A stretch of DNA of 23,652 nucleotides from Blattamonas nauphoetae (Eukaryota; Preaxostyla; Oxymonadida), in assembly GCA_033064195.1 (NCBI GenBank), contig JARBJD010000686.1:1-23652 (forward strand), written 5' to 3'. Within the stretch, counting starts at the first letter, position 1, and every line of letters begins with the position of its first letter. Both the position numbers and the translations under genes were made by a program. Shown here piece by piece: positions 1 to 8,393 of the stretch. Under the pieces are notes generated by a model that was not told where the DNA came from, did no database searches, and saw only the letters and a program-made list of their open reading frames with translations.

Positions 1-195
1 GCCTAGCCCTGGCCTGGCCTAGCCTAGCCTGGCCTGGCCTGGCCCTGGCCTGGCCTGGCCCTGGCCTGGCCTAGCCCTGGCCCTGGCCTGGCCTAGCCCT
101 GGCCTAGCCTGGCCCACAGCCTAGCCCTGGCCTGGCCTGGCCTGGCCTGGCCTAGCCTAGCCTGGCCTAGCCTGGCCTAAGCCTAGCCTAGCCTA
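1..195. repeat. GC-rich pentanucleotide-like minisatellite
   Basis: The first 195 bases are an irregular array of GCCTG, GCCTA and GCCCTG units with almost no other sequence. It is cut by the window edge, so its full length is unknown. It ends at the stop codon of the large minus-strand gene, so that gene's TAG falls in the last repeat units. The motif is not the TTAGGG telomeric repeat found further right. Confidence 0.9.
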
Positions 196-3164
196 ATCAT
201 TGGGAGGGGGACAACGTTGGGCTTCGGGTTCGCGAGTTGATCTGGTGTAGTGGATTGAAGGATTCTGGAGAGCTTGCTTGTGCCCACGTTGGCCGGGAAC
301 GAGTTGGATGGGACGATGTTGAAGGAACGAGGTTGAACTGGTCCTGTGATTCGGGGTCGTCCAGCATACACCCTCAACCACTCTTCTTCCAAATCACGGT
401 CTGGCACTATTTCTTCTCTTTCTTTGTAGTCCAACCAATCGTTTATGATGTCTCTTTCCAACTCATCCAAGTCATCGTTCACTTGGGCAACTGAGTTGGT
501 TGAGATGGATGGTGAGTCAGGAGGAGCGATTGTGGGGATGGATGAGGAGTCAGAAGGGATGATGATTGGGATGAATGAGAAGGGTGAAGGAGTGAAGTTG
601 GGCACGAAAGCTGAGTTTGTAGGGATGGATGAGGAGTCAGAAGGGATGATGGTTGGGATGAATGAGAAGGGTGAAGGAGTGAAGTTGGGCACGAAAGCTG
701 AGTTTGTAGGGATGGATGAGGAGTCAGAAGGGATGATGGTTGGGATGAATGAGAAGGGTGAAGGAGTGAAGTTGGGCATGAAAGCTGAGTTTGTAGGGAT
801 GGATGAGGAGTCAGAAGGGATGATGGTTGGGATGAATGAGAAGGGGGAAGGAGTGAAGTTGGGCATGAAAGCTGAGTTTGTAGGGATGGATGAGGAGTCA
901 GAAGGGATGATGGTTGGGATGAATGAGAAGGGTGAAGGAGTGAAGTTGGGCACGAAAGCTGAGTTTGTAGGGATGGATGAGGAGTCAGAAGGGATGATGG
1001 TTGGGATGAATGAGAAGGGTGAAGGAGTGAAGTTGTTCAATGTTGGCGAGGCTGAAGGACAGCTTTGGAGGGCGGGTGCCGAGTCTGCAGAGAGGGTTTG
1101 TGAGGTGGATTGGGCGAAGTTGGTGAATGTTGGCGAGGCTGAAGGACAGCTTTGGAGGGCGGGTGCTGAGTTTGCAGAGAGGGTTTGTGAGGTGGATTGT
1201 GCGAAGTTGTTGAAGGATGGCAAGCCTGAAGGACAGCTTTGGAGGGCGGGCGCTGAGTTTGCAGAGAGGGTTTGTGAGGTGGATTGTGCGAAGTTGTTGA
1301 AGGATGGCGAGCCTGAAGGACAGCTTTGGAGGGCGGGTGCTGAGTTTGCAGAGAGGGTTTGTGAGGTGGATTGTGTGAAGTTGTTGAAGGATGGCGAGGC
1401 TGAAGGACAGCTTTGGAGGGCGGGTGCTGAGTTTGCAGAGAGGGTTTGTGAGGTGGATTGTGTGAAGTTGTTGAAGGATGGCGAGGCTGAAGGACAGCTT
1501 TGGAGGGCGGGTGCTGAGTTTGCAGAGAGGGTTTGTGAGGTGGATTGTGTGAAGTTGTTGAAGGATGGCGAGCCTGAAGGACAGCTTTGGAGGGCGGGTG
1601 CTGAGTTTGCAGAGAGGGTTTGTGGGATGGTTGATGAATTGAAAGAGAAGGGTGGCGAGGCTGAAGGGAAGGCTGAAGGGACGGGTGCCGTGTCTGCTGA
1701 AGCGGTTTGTGGGATGGTTGATGAGTTGAAAGAGAAGGGTGGCGAGGCTGAAGGGAAGGCTGAAGGGACGGGTGCCGAGTCTGCTGAAGCGGTTTGTGGG
1801 ATGGTTGATGAATTGAAAGAGAAGGGTGGCGAGGCTGAAGGGAAGGCTGAAGGGACGGGTGCCGTGTCTGCTGAAGCGGTTTGTGGGATGGTTGATGAAT
1901 TGAAAGAGAAGGGTGGCGAGGCTGAAGGGAAGGCTGAAGGGACGGGTGCCGTGTCTGCTGAAGCGGTTTGTGGGATGGTTGATGAATTGAAAGAGAAGGG
2001 TGGCGAGGCTGAAGGGAAGGCTGAAGGGACGGGTGCCGAGTCTGCTGAAGCGGTTTGTGGGATGGTTGATGAGTTGAAAGAGAAAGTTGGATGGACAGGT
2101 TCCACATCACCAAACACTGTTTGTAATATGAGCAAGGAATTCGAAGGGATGCTTGGTGGGGCAGAAGAGAAGCCTGAAGGAGCGGTTGGGAGGAGTGAAG
2201 GAGTGACTGATATAGAAGAAGCCGAGCGTGAAGGAGCTGCTGGGAGTGACGGAGGGAGTGGTTGAGGGATGTCAAGGTCCTCCTCCATCGACGAGTCGTC
2301 CTGAATGACCCGTGGATGGAGAAGGAGGACGTCGGGGAGCGCATGAGATCGGGTTGTCATGCGAATGGTGCGTTGTGGCTCGAATTCAAGGGAAGGTTCG
2401 GATGATGATGAAGAGTCCTCGCATATTTCTGATTGTTTTCGTTTTTGTTTTGTAATAGCAACTTCCACATCACTTCCCACATCGCACCAGCTCACTTCCT
2501 CGCTCATAGTCTCCTCCTCACTCTCTTTTTTCTTCGCTTTTGTGGTTTTCGAGTTGGTTTTCTTCTTTTGTCGCTCCTCCTTCACCACATTCCCTTTCTT
2601 TCTTCCTCGCTTCACTTCTTGAACAGACAAATCAGGCATTTCACTCTCAAACACCTTCCATTTCTCCACTTCATCAGCCGTCAGCCACACTTTCTGTCCA
2701 TCTCGCCACAGATTGACTTTTAGCAGTGGGATGGGAAGCTCGGAGGGAGGGAGGAGGGATAGAAGCTCGGATAGTGGGCGAGTTGTGGGGGAAAGTTTTG
2801 GTGGGGCGGAGATTCGAAACACAGGGACTTCTTTTGGATCCGCTTCTCGAAGTGCCCTGTTGATGTGGACGTTGGACTTTGGAGTGGCGAGAGCGTCATG
2901 GACGAATGATGGGGTGGCGAGGAGATTGTGGAGTTCCTGTCGGCGTTTTGGTGTGGAAGGAATTTTTTCGATATTAGATTCGTTTTCATCCATAGTAGAA
3001 CTGTCAGCATATTCATCTCGAAGTAATCTTTCATTATACTTCTGTCTGATGCGAGCTTTAGTATAACTGTCGAAAAAAAGTGGGAAATTTTTGAGAAAGG
3101 GATATATTGTGAAAATAGTGAACACAATAGAATACCGTTCCTTTATCGGTCTTTGATAGTGCAT
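183..3164 (-). CDS. Large low-complexity repeat protein with 29-residue repeats, function unknown
   Basis: This is the longest open frame (993 codons unspliced), running from ATG at 3164 to TAG at 183. The N-terminal third is charged, with a basic nuclear-signal-like tract (KRGRKKGN, then KKKTNSKTTKAKKK) and several Ser-Glu clusters. The middle consists of 18 tandem 29-residue repeats rich in Ser, Pro, Thr and Phe. The C-terminus is unique and ends PMIRLG. A hydrophobic stretch near residues 11-33 is probably an intron (3067-3135, listed separately). Its removal keeps the frame and gives a protein of about 970 residues. I recognise no domain. Nuclear location is a guess from the basic tract. 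The plus strand is also open across the repeats, but I regard that as a by-product of the 87-nt period. The charged unique ends and the splice signals favour the minus strand. Confidence 0.7.
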   Translation of the reverse strand: MHYQRPIKERYSIVFTIFTIYPFLKNFPLFFDSYTKARIRQKYNERLLRDEYADSSTMDENESNIEKIPSTPKRRQELHNLLATPSFVHDALATPKSNVHINRALREADPKEVPVFRISAPPKLSPTTRPLSELLSLLPPSELPIPLLKVNLWRDGQKVWLTADEVEKWKVFESEMPDLSVQEVKRGRKKGNVVKEERQKKKTNSKTTKAKKKESEEETMSEEVSWCDVGSDVEVAITKQKRKQSEICEDSSSSSEPSLEFEPQRTIRMTTRSHALPDVLLLHPRVIQDDSSMEEDLDIPQPLPPSLPAAPSRSASSISVTPSLLPTAPSGFSSAPPSIPSNSLLILQTVFGDVEPVHPTFSFNSSTIPQTASADSAPVPSAFPSASPPFSFNSSTIPQTASADTAPVPSAFPSASPPFSFNSSTIPQTASADTAPVPSAFPSASPPFSFNSSTIPQTASADSAPVPSAFPSASPPFSFNSSTIPQTASADTAPVPSAFPSASPPFSFNSSTIPQTLSANSAPALQSCPSGSPSFNNFTQSTSQTLSANSAPALQSCPSASPSFNNFTQSTSQTLSANSAPALQSCPSASPSFNNFTQSTSQTLSANSAPALQSCPSGSPSFNNFAQSTSQTLSANSAPALQSCPSGLPSFNNFAQSTSQTLSANSAPALQSCPSASPTFTNFAQSTSQTLSADSAPALQSCPSASPTLNNFTPSPFSFIPTIIPSDSSSIPTNSAFVPNFTPSPFSFIPTIIPSDSSSIPTNSAFMPNFTPSPFSFIPTIIPSDSSSIPTNSAFMPNFTPSPFSFIPTIIPSDSSSIPTNSAFVPNFTPSPFSFIPTIIPSDSSSIPTNSAFVPNFTPSPFSFIPIIIPSDSSSIPTIAPPDSPSISTNSVAQVNDDLDELERDIINDWLDYKEREEIVPDRDLEEEWLRVYAGRPRITGPVQPRSFNIVPSNSFPANVGTSKLSRILQSTTPDQLANPKPNVVPLPMIRLG
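525..2085 (-). repeat. Three related 87-bp coding repeat families (C, B, A)
   Basis: There are eighteen tandem units of 87 bp. In protein order they are five A units (FSFNSSTIPQTASAD...), one A/B hybrid, six B units (FNNFTQSTSQTLSAN...) and six C units (NFTPSPFSFIPTIIPSD...). All have the same 29-residue length and can be aligned at Phe, Pro and Ser positions, so they probably descend from one ancestral unit. Units inside each family are nearly identical, which indicates recent amplification or homogenisation within each block. Confidence 0.9.
3067..3135 (-). other. Predicted 69-nt intron in the large repeat-protein gene
   Basis: On the minus strand this begins GTATTC and ends with a pyrimidine tract and CGACAG. 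The length is a multiple of three, so both forms stay open. Splicing removes a hydrophobic stretch (IVFTIFTIYPFLKNF) that is out of character with the charged flanks and joins PIKER to YTKARIRQ. RNA reads would settle it. Confidence 0.55.
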
Positions 3165-3352
3165 TCAAGGGTTAGTTTTTGAAAAAAGTTGTTAGATCAA
3201 AAACTAATTTGAAATGAGATTGACGATAAAGGGTAGATCAAACTAACTTGGTAATTGTTGAAAAAATAAGAGTAAAATGATTGGCAAAGTGCCATATTGT
3301 TCCCACAACATCCAAATCCCCCAAAATCGAGAAATAAGTGTTGTAAAAGTGT
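3165..3352. other. AT-rich spacer upstream of the repeat-protein gene
   Basis: This stretch lies between the start of the minus-strand repeat gene and the telomeric repeats. It is AT-rich, and I see no gene in it. It should hold the promoter of the repeat gene, but I recognise no defined element. Confidence 0.5.
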
Positions 3353-3382
3353 TTAGGGTTTCCCCATAACCCGGCATGCTCA

Positions 3383-3417
<35 letters not shown>

Positions 3418-3423
3418 CCCTAA
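3383..3423. repeat. Interstitial telomeric repeat, (CCCTAA)n
   Basis: About six and a half CCCTAA units, one expanded to CCCTAAA, read on the plus strand. With CCCTAA on the plus strand this is the orientation of a left chromosome end whose body lies to the right. The array directly touches the truncated LSU rRNA fragment. A single TTAGGG in the opposite orientation lies at 3353-3358, with GCATGC between (3374-3379). Confidence 0.95.
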
Positions 3424-4190
3424 TATAGACACACAATCAAGCACACTTACGACACGCGCTGCCACCCTTAAACAGACTATATCAACTCATCAGCAGACCT
3501 GTTGCCAAGCCCGCCAACAAATCAACACAATCCATCTAAATAAGTAACCCGCTTTCATCGAACCCGACGGACCGATCCTTAGAGCCAATCCTTTTCCCAA
3601 AGTTACGGATCTATTTTGCCGAATTCCCTTACCTACTTTCTTCTATCGACTAGAGGCTCCTCACCTTGAAGACCTGTTGCGGTTATCAGTACGACCTCGT
3701 GTGAAAATCATTCAGTCCCCTGTAGTTTCAAGGATCATAAAACACAATCGGACCATTTTACTTGCTATCAACAATAAATGTCTTCCTCATATAAATAGAG
3801 GGGCTCTTCCAACTGATTGGCCACTTCTCCGGTTAACCCGCTTCCATGCCCAATGCTCATGCAAATAATATTAACAACGAGCTTTATCAGTCGTTAAGAA
3901 GAAAAGAAAACTCTTCCCGATGTGTTTCCTGATGAGTACAGGCTTCTTTATGTTGCCATTTTAATTATCCACACGTAAAAGGTGAAGGAATATTAACCTT
4001 CTTCCCTTTCTGAATATGAATCCTGCTTTTACAAAATCCATTTTATATCACGGTATTTAACCGATTCATTAGGGTCGACTAACCCATATCTCAATTAGAT
4101 TCATATGGAACCTTTCTTCTCTTCAGTCTTCAAAATTATCCCCCATTGAGAGGTTTCTCATTTGAATATTTGCTACTACCACCAGGGTGA
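3424..4190 (-). rRNA. Large-subunit (28S-type) rRNA gene fragment, truncated at both ends
   Basis: Read on the minus strand, this contains the conserved LSU core segments GGTAGTAGCAAATATTCAAA, GGTCGTACTGATAACCGCA, CAAGGTGAGGAGCCTCTAG, GGTAAGGGAATTCGGCAAAA and ATCCGTAACTTTGGGA, followed by AAGGATTGGCTCTAAGG. This is the central part of a eukaryotic LSU gene, in the right order and spacing. The 5' end stops near 4190, just before the first of these segments. The 3' end runs into a variable expansion segment and is cut by telomeric repeats. About 0.77 kb remains of a gene normally above 3 kb, so it cannot encode a full rRNA. Several conserved bases differ from the usual eukaryotic sequence, which may reflect lineage divergence or decay. 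Confidence 0.93.
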
Positions 4191-4374
4191 AAATTTTTGA
4201 AGTCATAAAAATCTTCGGTCCGGATCGATGTCCCACATCATCGGACACTCAGACTCAACTCACTCTTTTATTGATAAAAAACATTGTGACACAATAAAGT
4301 GCAGAAATAATATGTGAAAAACAATTGTCTCTTTTACATATGATGATGTTGATTGATCAGCCCAACTTCTCGCA
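4191..4374. other. Spacer between rRNA fragment and minus-strand gene
   Basis: About 180 bases of AT-rich sequence without recognisable rRNA or coding character. It is downstream of the next minus-strand gene and probably contains its 3' untranslated region. Confidence 0.4.
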
Positions 4375-6121
4375 TCAAACAAATGACTTGATGTTTCTCT
4401 AATCTGTCTTTCGCAAATGTCTTGGACAATACGCGCATTTCGTCAATTCCACCTCTCCATCGGGAGTTGAGAGATGACTGTTTGTGTCAGGTGAGGTGGT
4501 GGCAGACGTGGGTGTTTCATCCTTCGCTGTCGGAGGAGTGGTTTCGTCTGTAGTTTCGGATGTGTTTGCAGATGCGGATTCTTTTGGAGAGTTCTTTGTT
4601 GTGGGTATTGTTCCTTTTATCCTTCGTTTTCGCTCGTTCTTCATCTTCCATCAGTTTGAGTTCGATCATCTCTTCAAAAGTCATGTTCTGCAGACGGCCG
4701 ATAATGATTTGTTGATCTTCGATGTTCACAGGCTTCTCTTCAGCTTCTTCATCTTTCGGCTTGTCCTCTTCCGTTGCTTCATTCTGGTTGGGAGGAGGAT
4801 CGTCTTTTGGCGGTTCGGTCTCGGTTTGAGATGGTATGGGTTGCTCAGAAGGCTGTGAGGTTGACTTTTCCTTCTCGGGAGGAGATTTTTGTTCAAGCTT
4901 CGGTTCTTCAGGTGTTTTTTGTTTGGCAGTTTCTTTTTTTGTTTTTTCTCTTTTCCTGCCTGTGGTTGAGGTGAAGGAGAGTTTGGTACTCTTTCCTTCG
5001 GTGTCTTGCTTTAGGAGGAGTCTGTAATAGGAGTCTTTCCATTTGGCTTTGGAGAAACTGAAGATTCCCGTTTGGTTGCTGGGGCTTGTGAAGTATCTTT
5101 CTTTAATTCGGATTTGTCCTCATTATTGATTGATGTCTTTGATTCTGGTTTGGAGTTGTCAGTTGTGGAAGTGTCCTTCTCGATCTTCTTCTTGTCTTAT
5201 GAGAGTTTGGATTTGGACGCTGAAAACTTGGATTTTGTCGGTTTCTTGGCAGTAGGCTCTCCATTTGGGTCTGACATTGTCAATCGATGAGACCTGAGTT
5301 GAGGAATCCGGCTTCAGAAACAGTGACCGAGACAGGTTGTCGTTTCACGGGTAGATCAAGTCCGTTCCACAGATTCGAGAACACTACGATGACAAGTGAA
5401 GAAGGTGTCTCAATTCTACCAATTATTTTCTAAATTATCATTTCCTCAACTTCTCTTCTTATCTTGCTCATTTCAACAAAATCAAAAATATTCATACCTT
5501 CTCCTTCATTTTCTTGAATATCTCTCCATTCTTCATCCTTTCCTTCTTCCTCATCAATCTATCAAACAGATTACCTTCACTATCGCCTTCGGAACAAACC
5601 AACTCAGGACGAATCCATCTCATCGACATCTGCCTCTCTTCAGGCCTCTGGTCTGCACTGTCTCCATCGTCAACAACCATCACATTATTCGCTCTCTCGT
5701 CTCTTCTCTCTCAGTTCACCTTAAGTCTTCAAGACGTTCATCAAGAACGTCATCATCCGTTTCATTGACAGATCTTCCTCCACAACCTTCCTCTTTCTAC
5801 ACTCCATCCGCACCTCACTTTCCAATGCCCGATCAGAAGTATGCCCTCAATATGTCCATTTCACCTAATTCCCACTCTCTCACAGTCCTCCGTCAGCCAT
5901 GTCTCATCAATACGCTCAATATCATCACCAATCGTCTGACTTTCCCGTCTTCTTCATCTTTTTGTTTTTCTTCCTTATTCAGACCGTATCATCTCCCAAA
6001 TGGCGAGCAATCTGGATATTCGTCAAGTCAAACTGAGTTTGTGAACGATATATGGAATTTTCGAGTCTTTTTAATTTATCTCATTCATATTTTCAAATTT
6101 CGACCATATTTCGTCATCCAT
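4375..6121 (-). CDS. Multi-intron gene of unknown function with acidic/lysine-rich C-terminal half
   Basis: I recognise no family. Starting at ATG 6121, six GT-AG introns keep one continuous frame: 6012-6046, 5936-5984, 5797-5875, 5658-5719, 5430-5497 and 5271-5293. The exons read in order MDDEIWSKFENMNEIN, DSKIPYI, IARHLGDDT, TIGDDIERIDETWLTEDCE, a second acidic segment, RIETPSSLVIVVFSNLWNG, and then NSDPNGEPTAKKPTK. The remainder is Lys/Glu/Ser/Pro-rich, with a helical patch FEEMIELKLMEDEERAK and a C-terminal CAYCPRHLRKTD that might bind zinc. Problems: TAA lies in frame at 6073-6071 and 5199-5197. A third TAA (5013-5011) and a frame change are avoided by a possible intron 5009-5058. A second frame change near 4600-4640 lies in an A-rich tract and is unexplained. 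The frame ends at TAG 4399, or at TGA 4375 if TAG is read through. The gene may be real with assembly indels, or decayed. Confidence 0.5.
5271..5293 (-). other. Predicted 23-nt intron
   Basis: GTCTCATC to TGTCAG on the minus strand. The upstream frame ends four bases before an ATG in another frame, which would look like two abutting genes. Splicing joins AGFLNS to DPNGEPTAKK in frame (phase 1) and removes the stop. The length is extremely short for an intron but matches the 22-37-nt introns inferred elsewhere in this window. Confidence 0.45.
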
Positions 6122-6608
6122 ATCTCTTCATTATCACCGACATCGCCTTCACGTCTTTAACTCTTCATCAAGACCTCTCATCTGCTCATGGCTGACGGAG
6201 CTTGCAGAAGAAGCGAGACAGAGCTACTAAAATAGAAAACAAATCGTATACCAACTTTTCAACAAACTGAATCACAGTTTGAGGGAAAACGAGGTAAGAA
6301 TGAGAATGCAAGAAGAGCAGTGAAAATCACGCCAACACAGACATCATCACCAACACACATGTTCGAAGTGCGGGTGCTGAAAGAACACAGACACTCGAAG
6401 ATCAAAACAGTGAAGAAATATCAACCTGGAGAGGGAGGAGAAAATGAAGAAAACAATGATTCTAACCGCAAACGGGAATGAGTTGACTGAATGAGCCATG
6501 ATTCAAAAAAAGAACGAAAGCTACCTACCGACTTGATCACACCAGAAAAACGAGCAAGGAGCGAAGAAGGAGAAAGAACCAACAGTGATAACAGTGCCAA
6601 CGAGTACA
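6122..6608. other. Region between divergent genes
   Basis: This stretch lies between the start of the minus-strand multi-intron gene and the first ATG of the plus-strand gene. The plus strand is purine-rich with short open stretches (for example around 6380-6480). It may hold upstream exons of the plus-strand gene, including a GTAAGA donor-like site near 6293. I cannot support a specific model. Confidence 0.3.
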
Positions 6609-7095
6609 ATGAAATGTTTGTTTCAGAAGGAATGGAGAGAAGAAGAAATGTTCACGAAACATAAAACACAAAAATTCTCTTTCAGAACCGACAGCATGGT
6701 GACGGGAGACTCGGACGCCAACGCTGACAATGTGACCGAATTCGACATCGACACTCGCTCGCAGTATTATGGAGGGGCGAAGCCTCAATACGCCACAATT
6801 TTGTTCTGCGGGAGGAAAGTGATGGACACTCCGATCTTTGACGACCTAGCACGATTGACGTCTTCGCATGCTCTTCCTCTCCCAGTTGAGTCTGCAGTTG
6901 CTCAAGTTTGGATTTAACAACATGAAGTGGATCCGTCCGAAAGAGAAGAAGGAAGGGGATGCCGCACATCAAGCCTAATCAGTCGACAAAGATGTTAAGC
7001 CCAATAGATTCAATCGCTCGAAGAAGTCGAAGATGGAGAAGGGGAACGACGAGATCCAGACATCACCACCAACACTTCACGGACTGCCAATTTGA
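6609..7095 (+). CDS. Small intron-bearing gene of unknown function
   Basis: From ATG 6609 the frame reads KEWREEE, TDSMVTGDSDANADN, FDIDTRSQYYGGAKPQYA, ILFCGRKVMDTPIFDDLARL and VESAVAQ. Two short introns are plausible. One is 6650-6685 (36 nt, GTTCAC...TTTCAG, frame-neutral). The other is 6906-6927 (22 nt, GTTTGG...TGAAG), whose removal bypasses a stop and continues as WIRPKEKKEGDAAHQA. After an in-frame TAA (6976-6978) coding character continues as SVDKDVKPNRFNRSKKSKM and ends at TGA 7093. The TAA could lie in a further 48-nt intron (GTCCGA...ATCAG), be read as Gln, or mark the true end. I recognise no domain. The 5' end is uncertain because no ATG with clear context lies upstream. Confidence 0.4.
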
Positions 7096-7754
7096 AGATT
7101 CGTTTTAATCACATCAGAGAGTTTATATTCAATTTATGGGTGCGATCTGTACTACAACTGTTTTTCACAATCATGTCATAAAACATGGAGATCAATATAA
7201 TCACTCTCATACCAAGAAATCACCTCCGTGCAATATCCGACGCTGAAACCAATGTCAACAAGACAGTCAACTCTAAAGACACACTGCTGGTCTCCACTGG
7301 TTTATCGAAGTACCAGCCCAAGTTGTTCGTGTGCAAAAAACGACGTGTCACTAGATGAGCTTCTACTTACGTGAGCTTCTTATAGTCTGATGATGACACG
7401 ATCTTTCAATTTATGATATGTTGAGCAAAAACGACTGACCCGAAACTGTTCGTGAGTATTCTAGCAGACCAGCCATTGGGAAAGCATCTGTATATATTTT
7501 CAAATATGATTGAACATATTTAGATCTTCATTTTGCAATGATTCATTCTCGTTGACTTCGTATGTCATTCACCACTGAAAAGACGAATGAATCACGGAGA
7601 AGAAGACGAAAATGCTCAGATACGAGAAGCAAATGGGCGAAAGACTAAAGCATGGAAAGGAACGAGAAACAAATACTAAAACGCAGACATGGAAATACGA
7701 GAAGATCTGGATATGAACCGGTAGAGGGGGGCAGATCTGAAGACTAACTTATAA
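7096..7754. other. Intergenic region, nothing recognised
   Basis: About 660 bases with only short open stretches on either strand and no recognised motif or RNA gene. The last part leads directly into the 30-bp minisatellite. Confidence 0.5.
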
Positions 7755-7970
7755 ATGCAGGATGGCGACAAGATGGTCACGACAATGCAGGATGGCGACA
7801 AGATGGTCACGACAATGCAGGATGGCGACAAGATGGTCACGACAATGCAGGATGGCGACAAGATGGTCACGACAATGCAGGATGGCGACAAGATGGTCAC
7901 GACAATGCAGGATGGCGACAAGATGGTCACGACAATGCAGGATGGCGACAAGATGGTCACGACAATGCAG
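7755..7970. repeat. 30-bp minisatellite, seven perfect units
   Basis: Seven identical 30-bp units (GATGGCGACAAGATGGTCAC plus GACAATGCAG), preceded by a partial ATGCAG. An eighth, diverged start follows at 7971 (GATCGCGCG). Because 30 is divisible by three, open frames exist on both strands (MQDGDKMVTT repeats on plus, CRDHLVAILH repeats on minus). Neither has credible coding flanks, so I treat this as non-coding. Perfect identity between units points to recent expansion. Confidence 0.95.
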
Positions 7971-7999
7971 GATCGCGCGAAGATGAACGGCGTGCATCT

Positions 8000-8362
8000 C
8001 CTTATCCATCCCCACCATCAAGCCAATCACCTCCCTCCACCAACCAGACGCCCGCCTCACTCCACTCAAGCAAGCCACCACCACCAACCAGACGCCAGCC
8101 TCACTCCACTCATGCAAGCCACCCCCCACTCAAGCAAGCCACCGCCACCCCCACTCAAGCAAGCTGCCCGCCTCCCTCCACCAACCAGACGCCAGCCTCC
8201 CTCCACTCAAGCAAGCCACCCCACTCATGCAAGCCACCGCCTCCCTCCCCAAGCTAGCCGCCCGCCTCCCTCCCCCCCAAGCTAGCCGCCCGCCTCCCTC
8301 CCCCCCAAGCTAGCCGCCCGCCTCCCTCCACTCCAGCTAGCCACCCGCCTCCCTCCACAAAA
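8000..8362. repeat. C-rich, strand-asymmetric degenerate repeat region
   Basis: The plus strand is almost free of T-rich or G-rich stretches and consists of variants of CAAGCAAGCCACC, CCAACCAGACGCC and CCTCCCTCC. At 8240-8345 a clearer unit of about 28 bp, AAGCTAGCCGCCCGCCTCCC plus a C run, is repeated about three times. There is no coding support. Confidence 0.8.
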
Positions 8363-8393
8363 GCAAGCCGACTCACCACCCTCGTACCGCCTG

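Noticed and set aside
445-2344. Long plus-strand and second minus-strand frames over the repeat array as genes
   Set aside because: They exist because the 87-bp unit has no stops in those frames. Unique charged ends and splice signals support only the 183-3164 minus-strand gene.
3383-3423. A true current telomere
   Set aside because: Sequence with a long open gene continues for more than 3 kb on the distal side, so the array is internal in this assembly.
3677-3868. Short open frame inside the rRNA fragment
   Set aside because: The sequence is conserved LSU rRNA on the other strand.
5396-6160. 254-codon plus-strand frame
   Set aside because: Its composition (Ser, Leu, Phe, His) is that expected opposite an acidic/lysine-rich gene. 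The minus strand gives seven phase-consistent exons over the same span.
7755-8285. Plus and minus frames through the 30-bp minisatellite as repeat proteins
   Set aside because: The period is divisible by three, so frames stay open automatically. The flanks are C-rich degenerate repeats without coding character.
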